This document shows positions 22,822 through 36,290 of a DNA stretch of 64,000 nt, one piece after another. Numbering within the stretch: the first letter of the stretch is position 1; each line of letters begins with the position of its first letter. The stretch is from the NCBI RefSeq assembly GCF_020520425.1, contig NC_079491.1:32107449-32171448 (forward strand), given 5' to 3'. This stretch comes from Spinacia oleracea. Taxonomy: Eukaryota > Streptophyta > Magnoliopsida > Caryophyllales > Amaranthaceae. Made by a program: the position numbers and the translations under genes. Under the pieces are notes generated by a model. It searched no databases and was not told the origin of the DNA. It saw only the letters and a program-made list of their open reading frames with translations.

Positions 22822-25800
22822 ATGAGGAGTGTGCAGGCCATGGCTGAGCCTACAGGTTCATGCAGGTAATGGTATATAACAAAGCCATGTTCCATAGTTA
22901 CTTTTCATGTTTATAAACAGGCTTATTCGTTGTTTTACAGTGAGTTGCCTGAGGTTAGAACACAACCACCCAAGAAACCGAGGGCAAAGAATACTAGGCC
23001 AAAACCACCAAGTACTTTTAAACATGTCCTTAAATCATCTTAATTATTAACACCTGGTTAAATATCCATCGCTAATATGTATACCCTGTGAACCAGAGGT
23101 GCCTGCTGCAGTGATTGGACAGCCATTACCGGCTGCACCTCTTGCACTATCTCCACCTGAATATTGCCCAAAATGTTGTGCAAAGAAGTTCCAATTTGAG
23201 TCGCTGCACTTTTGTTGCGGCAATGGAGAAATTAAACTAGCTTCCAATGCATACCCAGATGAGCTTGTAAAGCTATTTGATTCCCGAGACAGTGATGCTG
23301 TGCATTTCAGAACATATGCACGGCTTTACAATAATCTATTTGCTTTTAGCTCCCTTGGGGGGGACTTAAGTTCGAAGACCGAAAAAGGCATATATGTATT
23401 TAAGCTACATGGGCAAATATATCACTATCTCCCTAATTTGCTTCCCACTAATGACAACCCTAAATATTTGCAACTATACTTTTATGATGGCCAACACGAG
23501 GCTGAAAATCGGGTAGGCTGTTTCCCAGAATTAAAGCCAGAAATTATCGCTATCCTAATGAATGTCATGCAAAGAAACCCATATGCTAGATTTTTTAGAT
23601 CCTTACAAGAAATGGAGGTCCATGAAGATACCCAGATTTTACTTAACAAAAACACTGTGCTAAATCAGAATGTCTATAACGCTCCTACATCCGATGAAGT
23701 TGCAGTCATTTGGTCTGAAAGCACATCTTCCAGTACAAGTAGAAGTCCACATATATTGGTTTCCGGAAAATCAAACAGTTCCCATAGAATAATGCATTAT
23801 TATGGTTGTTATGATGCACTTCAGTATCCGCTCTTATTCCCATTTGGAGATTGTGGATGGCATCAAGGGCTTAAAAAGATGTCAACGGGTGGGCAACAAC
23901 AGCTTGCCACTCATCAGGATCCTGTCTTATCGTGTGCTGTCCACACTGTTGAAGACTTCTTGGCTCAAGAAGATAACCGTATGCCTTACTAATTTCATTT
24001 ACTTTGTTCTACCCATGGCTACATTCTTTTTTTAGCATATCTCTTTTGCATCTGTAATAACATATGGCCTATTGTTTTGCTTACCAGTTGCTCATCAAGG
24101 TCGGGAAGGATCAGCTAAGCATATCTCTTGCAGAGAGTATTATGCTTATAAGCTTCAGATACGCCCTTGTAACATGCTGCTAAGGGCAGGGAGGTGCTTC
24201 CAACAGTACATTGTTGACATTTACGTGAAGATTGAAAACACTCGCTTGGACTTTTTCCGAAAGAACCAGCAAACTATCAGGGCAGATTTGTACCAAGGTA
24301 TACTCGACACTGTCGAGAGCGGTGAAAACAGTGCAGCTAATGTGGGGCATCGAGTTGTGTTACCACCAAGTTTTCTGGGGGGGCCTAGGGATATGAAAAA
24401 GAGGTATTTGAATGCGATGTCCTTAGTTAAGAAGTATGGGAAGCCTGATTTGTTCCTTACAATGACGTGCAATCCTAATTGGCCAGAGATTAAACAAGAG
24501 TTGGCTGTCGGAGAGGAGGCACAAAACCGGCCAGATTTAGTTTCAAGGATTTTCCGTGCTAAACTGATAGCGCTAAAACACCATATCATGAAAAAAAAAA
24601 AAATTGGTGAAGTTGCTGCTATGATATATGTTGTTGAGTTCCAGAAACGGGGGTTGCCGCACGCTCATTTCCTTGTTATCCTTAAACCCAATTCTAAGAT
24701 TAGAAGCCCTGCTGACTTTGATAAGTTTGTTTCTGCTGAGATCCCTCCTCTTGCCAACCCTCACTTGAGGAAGATTGTTCTTCAACACATGATGCATGGC
24801 CCATGTGGACAACTGAACCCTGATTGTGCGTGCATGAAACGGAAAGGTAATGAGGGGCACTGCAAGTATGGATATCCGAAAAAATTTGCTGCCGAGACAA
24901 CTAACAGCAGCGATGGATACCCACTTTATAAAAGGATAGATACTGGAGAAAGTGTTTGTATTCGCAGGGTTAATATGGATAACAGGTCAGTTATTCCGTA
25001 TAACCCGTACCTATCATCACTTTTTGATTGCCACTTAAACGTTGAGGTTTGTTCGACCATAATGGCAGTCAAATACCTGTACAAATATGTGTACAAGGGC
25101 CATGACAGGATCTCATTCAACGTGCAGGATGGTAGCACTGCTATTGTTGATGAGATACAACAGTACCAGGCTGGGAGGTGGGTTTCCCCGTGTGAGGCAG
25201 CATGGAGAATTTTCGGGTTCGATCTGTTTGAGATGTTTCCATCGGTGTTGCCTCTGCAAATACATCTGCCTAACTTGCAGACAATCCAGGTAATGCCTCA
25301 TGAGAATTTAGACGAGATCATTTTAAATGATAAAAGATCTCGAACTCAACTTACAGAATTCTTTAGGATGAATGCTGCCACACCTGATGGAACGGGCTAT
25401 ACATATGCAGAATTTCCAGAGCATTATAAGTGGGAGGGTAAAGAATGGAAAAAAAGAAGCAACAAGACCGTTGTTGTTGGCAGGCTCACTTTTGTAGCAC
25501 CTGCTGAAGGGAAACGTTACTTCCTCAGATTATTACTGATGCATGTGGATAGCCCGCGATCCTTTGATCATCTCCGAACTGTTGATGGATATAAGTGTGC
25601 CACTTTTCAGGAGACAGCTCTGCGGCTGAAATTGCTAGAGGAAGACAACGCTGTCGACTTGTGCTTAGCTGAAGCGTGTGAAGTGCAAATGCCGACTGCA
25701 TTCCGACAGCTCTTTTCAACAGTGCTGATCTTCTGCCAGCCAAGTGACCCCAATGCCCTCTGGTTAAAATACTACGACGCTCTCTCTGAAGATTATAGGC

Positions 25801-27407
25801 ACCAGTATCCGAGTTCTGATAGCAGGTCAAGGGAGCTCACTGTTAGATCTGTTGAGCAATCTCTTGAAGCAATGGGGAAATCATTTAGAGACTTTGGCCT
25901 ACAACATTTAAATGATTTTCAAGATGAAGAGTTCAGGCGAACAAAAGACATTATCGATGCACTTGATGCACCGATACCTCGGGACTGTATTGATGCCCGT
26001 AACACATTAAACCAAGCACAGCAGGAGGCATTTGACAGCATTATTGACCACGTTCTTAAAGGGAAACCTGGTGCATTCTTCATAGACGGGCCCGGAGGAA
26101 CAGGTAAAACCTTCCTATACAATGCTCTCTATGCAGAGGTTCGTTTGATGAACAAGATTGTCCTACCAACTGCGACATCTGGAATTGCAGCATCAAATAT
26201 ACCTTCTGGGAGGACTGCTCACTCTCGGTTTAAAATACCGATAGATTCTGATGCTTCCCTTGCTTGCGATGTTCCTAAACAGGGCAGTCTTGCATGTTTA
26301 CTAAAAGAGACATCGTTGATTATTTGGGACGAAGCTTCAATGGCAAGGAAAGAAAATGTTGAGTCATTAGACATGCTTCTACGAGACTTGTGTGATGAGA
26401 ATACCCTTTTTGGTGGCAAGCTTGTGGTTTTTGGTGGCGACTTCCGTCAGGTCCTGCCCGTCCTACCCCGCAAAACACAGCGAGAAGCTGTTGCTGCTAG
26501 CTTAGTGAGTTCTGTTCTTTGGCCTCGGTTCATTAGGTTCAATCTCACTGAAAATGTTCGGGCAAGAGAAGATCCCTACTTTTCTGCGTTTTTGCTTTCT
26601 CTTGGAAATGGTGAGCTGCAAACCGGCGAGAATGACCTTGTGCAATTGCCAATGCAGATAGTACACCCATCTGTGGTCGCTTCTGATCCTATTGCCGAAC
26701 TTACTGCAATTGCATTTCCCGAGGTAGATGTTTCCAGGTCCACCCCAGGAAATTTCACAACAACGGCTATACTGACCCCCCTGAATGAAGATGTTGATGA
26801 TATCAATGCTACCCTGATAGACAAATTCCCTGGAGAATCTGTTATGTACAGGAGTTTTGATACAGTTCTTGATGATAATAGCGCGATCTATCCTCCTGAA
26901 TTTATACACACCCTCTGCCTAGGTGGAATGAGCCCATACAAGCTCGTCTTAAAGAAAAATTGTCCAGTTCTTCTGCTTCGCAATATCCTGCCTTCGTCTG
27001 GCCTGTGCAATGGGACACGTATGATATGCAAGAATTTCTACCCGAATCTGATTGAATGCATGATCACGACTGGGCAGCACAGCGGAAGCCATGTTTTTAT
27101 ACCCCGAATTAGGCTTCGGCCGTCTGCATCTTCCAATTATCCTTTCCAATTTCAGAGGAAACAATTCCCTATAAAACTAAGCTTTGCAATGACGATAAAC
27201 AAGTCACAAGGGCAAACACTAAGCCAAGTCTCCATCTATCTTCCCCAGCCGTGTTTCTCCCATGGTCAGCTTTATGTGGCACTGTCTCGTGCTAGAAAAG
27301 CATGTAACGTCAAAGTTGTTTCAAAACAATCTCCGGGACACCAACCTGAGCACCATGTTAGAAATGTCATCTCTTATGATGTGCTCAGATTAGCCGGTAT
27401 CATATGA
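22822..27407 (+). CDS. Helitron Rep/helicase (HUH nuclease + PIF1-type helicase), 4 exons
   Basis: Catalyses rolling-circle transposition: the Rep domain nicks and joins single strands and the helicase unwinds them. Exons: 22822-22865, 22941-23011, 23097-23978, 24088-27407. Phases fit, giving 1438 aa with no internal stop. The N-terminus is basic/Pro-rich, then a CPKCC cysteine motif near residue 65. The Helitron-like N-terminal domain contains SCREYYAYKLQ. The HUH motif is LPHAHF (His at about 524 and 526). The paired tyrosines are about 662 and 666 in KYLYKYVYKG. Helicase: Walker A GPGGTGKT at about 1000, Walker B WDEASM at about 1080, GGDFRQ, and the C-terminal INKSQGQT and ALSRAR motifs. 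Length is typical of plant Helitron proteins. The start ATG at 22822 is the first in frame after an upstream stop; an unseen 5' exon is possible. Confidence 0.95.
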
Positions 27408-30070
27408 TATACAGGTAATCTATCACAAACCTTTTTATCTGCTTCCTGATTGTGCATTTACAGCTTGCTTTGTTATTATTCTTGTACGGCTTACTGTAAC
27501 CAAACATGTTCATGCCATGCAGTTGTTGCTCCTTTTTGTGCCTTTTGGTTTGTGCTGCAAATATGCCCGTGAAAAACAGCCCACCTGTGTAGAAAATCAT
27601 GCAAGCACATGCATTCTAATGTCATATGCAGGTTCCTGTTGCAGAGGAAATGATAAATAAGGTATATACCCTCTTCAGTTCTGTATGCCCTTACTTTGCT
27701 GCCTTTGATTCTGATTTATTTTAATTGAATACATCTTTGGTGAACATTCGTTGTTTTAGTGCGACTAAGTAATCTAGCATCACCCCTTATTTTCACCAGT
27801 CAATAAGGCTAGCTTATGTATAGAGACAGAAAACTTTTAGCTACAAGAAATTGAACAAGTTTGGCATAGGATCTTTCAAAAGTATTCACCCCGCATTTCA
27901 ATGTTGCTATCGTCAAGTATATATATACATGCTCTTATTTGTTCTTCCATTCAACTGCTAGCAGTTAATACACACTGTTTTGCCGTGCGCATCATATATA
28001 GGAGTTGAAATTATAATTCTCGGTTTCCTTCTGATTCCTAATAGACTTAACTGTTTGGTTTATTTAATTCAAATTTTGACTAGCTCTTCTCTCAAAAACT
28101 GGCAAAAACTCATAGACACATTGGAAACCTGGTGTGTCCCTTTATTCCGGATTTTGTACCTATGATCCAATGGTGTCATGCCAAATAATGTGCCAGGTAG
28201 ATGTCCATCCTCTAATACTAAGCTTTAAGCTTTGTTTTGATGCAGATCAAGAAATTTTTGGTGTTCATATATGCCAAGTGAGGGCTCTGATAGCTCATAC
28301 AACCTCATATTATTCTTTCTGTAAGTTCATTACACCCATCTGCTTAAATATCAACTTGCACATTGGAAGTAGCTAACTGATAAACACGTTTGCATATGTG
28401 CTATTTTGGTAGTATTTTGTGAGTCCCTTTGTGTTCTACTCTCATTATTAAAGCACCTAAGCTCAAGCGATTGGGTGACACTAAAACCAGTGTTATTAGG
28501 TCGTTTAAATGCAAGTCCTTAAACTTTAACATGGAGTTATTATAATAGCCAAAGAGATTCTATATTTTTCTGTGTTGCTCCCTCTTCGTTAATCCTTCTC
28601 CTTTTTGGTTTTCCAAAATAGAAATGCATATCCTGACAGAGTACTTTCAATTAGTATCTTCCTGCTATGCTTAACTGAATTATAGCTTGTACACCAGAGA
28701 TAACCTCCTTTTTTTGTGCACAGACCCCGGGTTCCAGTAACTGTTGTCAAAGGTTCTTTCTGTAGGATATTAGTATTTATAACCAGCCCGCTTAGATTTA
28801 TGTGGGCTCTTTTGCTTGCCTGTTTGGTCATTGTAGTTCAGATTCAGAACAACCAAATTGCACACGTTTGCTGATTAAACCGGTATTATGAAATACATTC
28901 ATATTGTAGCTTACTTAACACATCCATTGTAGGTGAGACATATTAATCACCACTTCCAGGTGAAAGAAAATAAAGTGCACACTTGTCTAATTCAAGCAGT
29001 ACAGTGCATTACAGAGAATCAAAAAACTACAACGAAATAATACGGACTGTCATTGGATTCTTGTTTCAAAGTAATATGAACTACATGTGAACATAAAAAA
29101 ACCTCATCTTTCTTTATTTTGAGAGTGAACCAAATGTAAACTGAAAGTTAGACTGTCGTTGCTTGCAGGTATGAGCGAGGTTCATGACGTATCCCCTCAT
29201 TTTGCCCACAGTTCCAATGGTGTATGCATAATTTAGTGCGATCAAGTTGTAAGAATAGACTGCTGAATTTGGTTTTGAGATTTGTGTTCTAAACTGTTAT
29301 AATGTCGTGAACATGCATTTGTTTCTGTATAGTAAGCATCCTATTAAATGTAGCCGTTCTCTTGGTCAATCTTCAAAAGGTTAACCACCAATTTTAGCAA
29401 GTTTCCTAATCGAGCCGGTTTTGTATCACCACTTTTACCCACTTCCCTACTCGAGTATTCCTAATTAAGGCGTTTTTTCCCCTGTCAACTTAGCTTGAGA
29501 ATATCACTTTAGACGCTTGCAACTTATCTATTACTAACTTCTTTTGAAATATACACTCGGAAACTGGTTATACGAATGTAACCATCATGGTTCTACAGAT
29601 GTTGCTCACCGTAATATAGGATGTTCCGTAACCCTTTAAATAGAAAATCTCGCAGAAATCTATGAAGCACTAAACTTTCATCATGATATTAATACTTCAC
29701 ACTAATTTTTCCAGCCTAACCTTATATAATGTTATTAATACTTCAGCCTCTTCCAAAGGTGTTTGTTTTTTTCTCAGGAAATAAAAAACCAGCAGACCAC
29801 AGTACATGGTCATACCCATTAGAGAGGTATGTATCCTTTTATATTGTAGTCCTTAAAATCAGCTGTACCTGGTAAAGATTTCCCTCTTAAAGTTTAAGGC
29901 AACACGTTTTTACATAGCAAAGTATGGTTTAAATAGTGTTAGGACATGGTAATACAAGACTTCACCTGCTACAAGGACAATAAAACACTATTCTGAATAG
30001 TTGATTTGCTGTTTTGCCCATGCCTCTTTGCTTACTGCTGTGCCTTTCTTTTGAACCACAGGTTTTCCTT
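27408..30070. other. Gene-free spacer between the Helitron Rep and RPA genes
   Basis: This is about 2.6 kb of AT-rich sequence with no supported coding region. Short frames on both strands show no recognisable domain. It probably holds the Rep 3' UTR and the distal promoter of the RPA-like gene. Confidence 0.5.
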
Positions 30071-30074
30071 CCCT

Positions 30075-30085
30075 CTATATATGAA
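30075..30085 (+). promoter_or_regulatory. Candidate TATA box of the RPA-like gene
   Basis: CTATATATGAAG is followed about 30 bases later by a leader (around 30105) that ends in TTTGTCAG|GTATGACC near 30177, a good donor. The leader thus appears to contain an intron (about 30178-30545) before the ATG at 30551. The placement is inference. Confidence 0.45.
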
Positions 30086-30284
30086 GATGTAGCACCCTCT
30101 ATTCAGTCCCAATCTTTTACAACCTAAGCAGAATTTTACAGCTTCCTCTCCACAATCAGAATCTGCAGTTTGTCAGGTATGACCAAATCAAATGGAATTT
30201 ATTGCTTTGATGTATAAGATCATAAATGTTTGCATTATTGTTTTTTAAATGCCTGCCAATTGAATATAGATTTGTTTTACTAGG

Positions 30285-30530
30285 TTTGTATTCTCTGCAT
30301 AACTGATAATTCAAAGTTATACAGTTACAAAAAAAGATGATGTTGTTATGTTAGCTAAAACAGAATTCATGATTATTTCTGTGGGATTAATCATATTTCT
30401 TTTCTTTGTATTCTCTGCATAATTGATAATTCAAAGTTACACAGTTACAAAATAAGATGATGTTGTTATGTTAGCTAAAACAGAATTCATGATTATTTCT
30501 GTGGGATTAATCATATTTCTTTTTCTTACC
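30285..30530. repeat. Tandem duplication, about 122-bp unit, in RPA leader intron
   Basis: Two head-to-tail copies run from TTTGTATTCTCTGCATAA through ATGATGTTGTTATGTTAGC to GTGGGATTAATCATATTTC. They differ at very few bases, so the duplication is recent. It lies between the leader donor and the start codon. Confidence 0.9.
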
Positions 30531-30550
30531 ATGTGTACAAACTCTAAGAA

Positions 30551-33500
30551 ATGAAGCCTGAACGCGTGTATCTGGATCAGCTAACCGAAAAAAGCAAGGG
30601 CTACAAGGTTAAGGTCAAGGTCGTAGAGAAAGGACCGGAAAGGAACTCTCCTTCAAAGGGAATCCTATTCCAAGGACTTGTGATGGAAGATGACAAGGTA
30701 TAATTGTTTCATTTCGTTTCCCTTTTTTTCATGCTTGCTTACATGTTCTCTGCCAAGTTTATTTCCATCTGTTTTTTCCCCATGCCTTTACTAAGCTGCT
30801 GACTTTTAGTTGCCTACTGAGTGTTCTATCTTTTAGAGTTAGTTCTAAGATGCTGCTTATTTCTCAAGCAGCAGTTGGTGTTGATTTTTCCTCTGAATCT
30901 GTCAACACATAATAATTTTTTAAAAAGGAAATTCCTAATATCTCCTTTACACACTCAGTACTAGAATGCTAATAATCTGTCAACACATAATATATTGGGA
31001 AAAAGGAAATCCCTGCTAATCTGTCAACCTGGAAATGATGAACACATAGTAGTATAACAAATATGAGTATCACAGACACTTCAGATCTGAAAAAGAGTTT
31101 ACATTATGAATATCGTCCAGGAGTTTTTTTTCCTGTAAACAATAACGATTTCCCGAATATGACTGCATGTTTAGTCACACGTGTTCACCACTGAAATTAA
31201 GTATATGGGGTTCCATGTTACTCTGTAATCATACATGTTTTATGTCGAATTGTATGCATGCAACTGCTATGTTTACATTTTTTCCCCCTGGTGTACTCTC
31301 ATTTCCTTCCCTGTTTGTGGTCTATGCATATGGTTTCCTATTCACGCTGCCATTCTGTTAACTTATTTAGTATTGATAGATACGTTAGATACGTTAACAT
31401 AGTAGCATCGTCCAGTGATTAGAATTTTTCATTCCGTAATACCGTCCAGTGATTAGAATTTTTCCCATTATAAATACCGTCCAGTGATTAGAATTTTTCC
31501 CATTATAAATACCGTCCAGTGATTAGAGTTCCCATTATAAATACCGTCCAGTGATTAGAATTTTTCATTCTAACTCCTTTCACTTAGTTGTCCATTCAGA
31601 AGAATAACTCGTAAAGTTGTACCTCCTCGCTCTTTAAAAAACATATGAACTCCTTACACTTAGTTGAAAAACATAAACATCCTACCTTCTTACTCTTCAA
31701 AAAACATAAGAACTGCTGGCCAGCGTACGTCATCTATCAAATTATTGGATTTCCTGGATACGACTGCATATTTAGTCGCACGTGGTCACCACTGGAATTA
31801 GGTTTCTGGTAATAACTCTTTAATCATCAATGTTTTATATCGAATTGTATGCATGCAACTGCTGTTTTTTAAAAAAAAATCTGGTATAGTCTTATTTCCT
31901 TGGCCTGTTTGTGTTTTTTGCATATGGCTTGCTATTTAAGATGCTATTCCGTTAACTTATTTAGCATTAATAGATACCTTAAATAAGTTAACGGAATAGC
32001 ACCGTCATAAGGCATAAAACTATAATGTAAAAGCAAATAGATAAATACATACAACACTTGCAAATTTAGGGGACATGAATAACACTGCTTCATTAATAGG
32101 TCTAACATTAGGATACATTGGATCGAAGGTAGCTCTCTATACATTATGGGGGCAAGACATGACGGACGGTCTGATCAAGCCTGTGCCCGGGGAGGGCCAG
32201 CCACAGGGCAACCAATGCAACCAGGACAGGCTCATAATAGAGCTGTCCAGCGGTTACCTCTTGTTGCTCATATAGTGCTGGTCCTTAGGTGGTTTGTAAT
32301 TCTGAAGGCGCATACCTTGGGGGGACAACCAATCGAACCAGACATTCATGGTGTCAACCCTCAGTTTCATAAACCTTCATCTCATCAAACCTACACATGG
32401 CCTGGTAATTTAACTGTATGTCGTGTTAGTATCGACAATACATCAGACCATGGTACTTAGTATCGACAATACATCAGAACATTCATGTTAATTGTGATAT
32501 TTCTGTAAGTATCCAGGTATTCATACACCATCTAAGCATGCTGAACATGATATGTTGTGTACCAAAGGGTACAACAGACGACTCGATCTTCACATCACTT
32601 GCCATTTGAGGAGCGTTTAGTTTTGAGGCTTTTAGGTGAATAGGGATTTATTTCCCTTCAGAAAACAGTATACCTGAATAGAGGATAGGTAAGAGAGTGA
32701 GTTGGAGAAGGTTGCTTTTTATAGGGGAGTATGCCCATACAGTTGTTAGTTTATATTAAATTATGATGCAAAGTCATTGGTGAGCTTTATCTATTCACAC
32801 AGTGGAGGGCAGGGAGGCCCAACCATGAATAAGGTTGGATGCCATGTGTATCAGTCTGATTTATGCAGTAAAATCAGCAGTTTTAGGCCACCCAGATTAG
32901 TGATTTAAATGTAATATTGACCAGAATCAGCTATTCCCAAAATGCATGTTTTCTATGTCAGTCCTATACATCAATGTTCCCCCACAGGTGTTAGGCTTTC
33001 TTCTGTTGCTTCATTCCCAATGCATAGCTGCTATCTAGAAAGGATTCAGTTCTGCCTAAACCCGTTGCCTTAGGAAAATAGGCCTTTCGACTATGCTCCC
33101 ATATTGTTGACCATGTATAGTTACGGTTTTATTTATCAAATATGCACACATGTACTGGTGGTAGTTACTTATTTAAGCTGTTGTATGCTATTGCTTTATG
33201 CAGGGAAATCGAATGCGTGCTGCACTTTTTGGAAATCAAATTGATGTCTACAAGGAAGCTATTGAACACTTAGGGAGTTATGAGATAGCTAATGCTACGA
33301 TTAAAGCCAGCGATGAATATTGGAAAGCCAAAGACGCGAAATACGGTCTGCTTGGATACCAGATGAGCTTTGGCTCACAGGCGGTAATCCAACGAATGAA
33401 TGCTGAGTCAGGGCCAGTATTACCGGAATACCAATGCCTAGCCACCATCCCAAGAGTGTATGATCCAACTGACAGATTTGGTAAAGAACCTACCCTCTTC

Positions 33501-36290
33501 CCTACTATGTTGTGATACTATACACATGCGCCAATACTTATTTCTATGCTCCTTTTATTTGCAGATATTGTTGCTGTTGTTCTATACCTCGAAGAAGAAG
33601 CACGGAAAGTCACTGGATTTGAACAACGCGAATACTTAGTTCGTGAAATTGTGGTGACAGACCATAGGTACGACTCATACTCTATTTAAAAATCTAAACA
33701 TCTTGCGCTTTAATCATCAGTGCCAAACCTTCGCCACTTTTGCAGCAATGAGCAGCCAATCACAATTACTGTTTGGAACGAGCTGACTGGAGAACATTGC
33801 AAACCGCTCTCCTCATGGGCAGAACAGTTCACTATTTTTGGATTCACGGCTTTGAGAGGCAGCTTTCATAAAGGTTTTGATTACCTTAATCCTCCATTAG
33901 TGTCTGAATACACAGTTTCAATTATCTTACAAAAGACGCTGCGAAATGTACAGGATTTTCCCTTGGTTCCACCATGTCTACTAGAATCATTACTGATCCA
34001 AAAGGAGAAAGAGCAGACGCATTGAGGGAATGGTAAGACAGCACATGTCATTCCTTATCCTTTAAAAACACAACATAAAATACCTGGCAACTAACCTCGA
34101 TATGTTTTGTAGGGTCAAAAATCGCACCGACTGGCTGAGTGACAGGCAAGCAAGGGTATTGGATGTCAGGAACCCTACGAAAGAGAAGGTGATCATCACA
34201 CTGGACTCCCTGAAGCTGAAAAGGGTATAAACCTTTGCTTTTGTCCTATGTACCTTGATTATCGTCTACAATTATTAAAACTCCAGTCAATGACACAATA
34301 ATCTCAGATGATTTCATATTCCCAACAACAAAAAACTAATATTTCTAGGCTGCCATATCAGTGTTGGACTATGTTTGCATTGCATAACTGCTAAGCTAAG
34401 CTAAGCTAAGTAAGGAAAAAATGTCAGCAAAAAGAAAAAAAAAAACGGATAATGGAAGGAACATCAAAGATATTACATAGCCTAAACTAAATTGCGTTGC
34501 ATAGCTACTAAAAATAGATAGGGAATTTAAGGACTGCTACAACATCATCATTGTGTTTACATTGCATTGCATAACCTAAACTATATTGCATTGCATAACT
34601 GCTAAACTAAGTAACGACAAAATACCATCCAACCAACTACGCTAACTTTACATTCAGTGAGAACAGAAATACATGTGACATAAGTAATACACAGGTAGTT
34701 TTTGTCTGATTAGAGCTGTTATAATGTTGCTTCATAATAAAGCGATCATATGCGAAAAAGTGACGGCCTCAAGAAAGTGGCCCGGGGTAACTGAGCTTAA
34801 ACCTGTTGGAAACCCACACTCATATGCGAAAAAGTGATACACAAATAATGTATGTCTTATTGTTCCGGTAATGTAGATGCACTTCAGAATATAAAGAAGT
34901 GTGCCTGACTTGTGAACCTGTCGGATTTTTTCCCTAGCCTTACAACACCTTGCAAGAGCAACGCCATTGGCTCAGGGTTACAATACCCAACCCTCAAATG
35001 AGCACGATCAATGCATACCTGGGGTGCTCTGCTTGTGGACGGCGTGGAGACATTCCAGCAGGGACATCCTACACTTGCACCAGATGTAAGGCAGATACCG
35101 TGTCTACTCCAAAGTAAGCTGCAAACTTTAGAATGCTTTGTTACAGACGAATACATGTAATGCTGTGTCACACTTTTGCAAATGATCATTGCAGGATTAC
35201 CTACAATTTCGTGGCATCTGATGGGACTGGCACAATGGAATGCACCTCGTTCACTGAAGATTCTGAAAAGTTGTTCAGGATGACGGCTGCAGACACGTTC
35301 AGGATGAAGCACAGCGTAAGCCTATCTCCCTTAGACTAACAAGTCAACCATGGAAGAATGTTGCAAAACCCATTAGAATGTACACATATACAAATTTAGA
35401 AAGAAAAGAACGCAACGCTGCACATTGTTATAAAATTAGGCGACCACTGTAAAAAATCAACTTTAAATTTATCAGGTTAAAACTGCAAATTACATAAGAA
35501 ATTAAAGACAAACAGAGACCACACAAAGGGCATTCGAACTTGTTATACACACTTCCCTGATGACATTTAAATTCTTACAGTGGACTATCAAAAACTTAGT
35601 AGGTAGATAACTTATTAAACAATCAGCCATATACTTGCATATGAAATTAGGAGCTTATTGCAGTTTGTGTTGCCTTTATTAATCCTTCGGTGTCAATTGT
35701 TTCTTCTACCATACATAGGCTGGAAAACGTTTCCTAAGCTTAACAAACACCTGTATTTCCAGAATGATGCAGCGACCTTTGAACAGCTCCAGGAAATGCT
35801 CAAGTCCAACCACTTTCTGCTGGAAATCGGTCCAACAATGGGCCTTTCAAAGAACGGCGTGCTTGAATGGTGCTTGAAATCGATTGATTTGGAATCTGGG
35901 GAGGCCCAAGCAGAAAATGTTGAGCATCACTTTGCTGATCAGCAGGCTGAACAGGGTCCGAGTGCCAGCCAGGTGCTTGCACAAGCAACAATTGCTAGGC
36001 AGCAGCTTGAACAACCAACACTTCGTAGGAAGAACCCTGAGCAAGCAATGGTTACTGGGAAGCAGCCAGAGCAAGGAGCCATTCCTCAAAAGAAACTGAA
36101 GCAGCAGCTTGAACAACCAACACTTCGTAGGAAGAACCCTGAGCAAGCAATGGTTACTGGGAAGCAGCCAGAGCAAGGAGCCATTCCTCAAAAGAAACTG
36201 AAGCAGGAATTCATAGCTGAGCTCCATGCTGCACAGGGGAGTATTGCAAGACAATCAGACGAAGAGGAGGATGACTCCTCTGGTAAGTAA
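30551..36290 (+). CDS. RPA70-like single-strand DNA-binding protein of the Helitron, 9 exons
   Basis: Replication protein A-like genes are known cargo of autonomous plant Helitrons and probably protect the single-stranded intermediate. Exons: 30551-30697, 33204-33480, 33565-33667, 33746-33873, 33954-34032, 34113-34224, 34938-35113, 35195-35315, 35763-36290; phases fit (about 556 aa). Successive OB-fold regions are recognisable: one around LLGYQMSFGSQAVIQ, one containing ITVWNELTGEHCKPL and RIITDPKGERADALREW, and a C-terminal one. The C-terminal OB fold has a zinc ribbon, CSACGRRGDIPAG then YTCTRC (C-x2-C, 13 residues, C-x2-C). The tail is Gln/Glu/Lys-rich with a perfect 34-residue duplication. 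The final TAA at 36288-36290 lies inside a consensus donor (CTG|GTAAGTAA), so a short further exon is possible. Confidence 0.88.
31149..31972. repeat. Segmental duplication within RPA intron 1 (31149-31382 and 31746-31972)
   Basis: The two segments share blocks GACTGCAT(G/A)TTTAGTC, CGAATTGTATGCATGCAACT, TTTCCTT, CCTGTTTGTG and GTTAACTTATTTAG, at roughly 80% identity with small gaps. Between them lies the minisatellite at 31400-31565. The spread suggests an old duplication inside the Helitron cargo. Confidence 0.75.
31400..31570. repeat. Minisatellite, five copies of CCGTCCAGTGATTAGA unit
   Basis: The unit ACCGTCCAGTGATTAGAATT plus TTTCCCATTATAAAT is present about five times, with unit lengths of about 28-36 bases. 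It lies within the 2.5-kb first intron of the RPA-like gene. Confidence 0.9.
31943..32000. repeat. Perfect 21-bp inverted repeat with 16-base loop
   Basis: The left arm 31943-31963 (GCTATTCCGTTAACTTATTT plus A) and right arm 31980-32000 are exact reverse complements. The left arm is the end of the duplicated segment 31746-31972. It could be a foldback from replication-fork template switching. Confidence 0.9.
34391..34412. repeat. (GCTAA)n short tandem repeat
   Basis: Four copies of CTAAG lie in tandem in the intron before exon 7 of the RPA-like gene. A related phrase, TTGCATTGCATAAC, recurs nearby at about 34376, 34564 and 34588. Confidence 0.7.
36001..36206 (+). repeat. Perfect 102-bp in-frame tandem duplication in RPA-like exon 9
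   Basis: Bases 36001-36102 are repeated exactly at 36103-36204, adding 34 residues (each starts near QLEQPTLRRKNPEQ and ends near QKKLKQ). Identity is complete, so the duplication is recent. It keeps the frame and lengthens the Gln/Lys-rich tail beyond the zinc-ribbon OB fold. Confidence 0.95.

Noticed and set aside
32075-32460. Two overlapping frames (66 and 104 aa) in RPA intron 1
   Set aside because: Both lie inside an intron supported by phase-matched RPA exons, with no recognised motif; possibly a fossil fragment.
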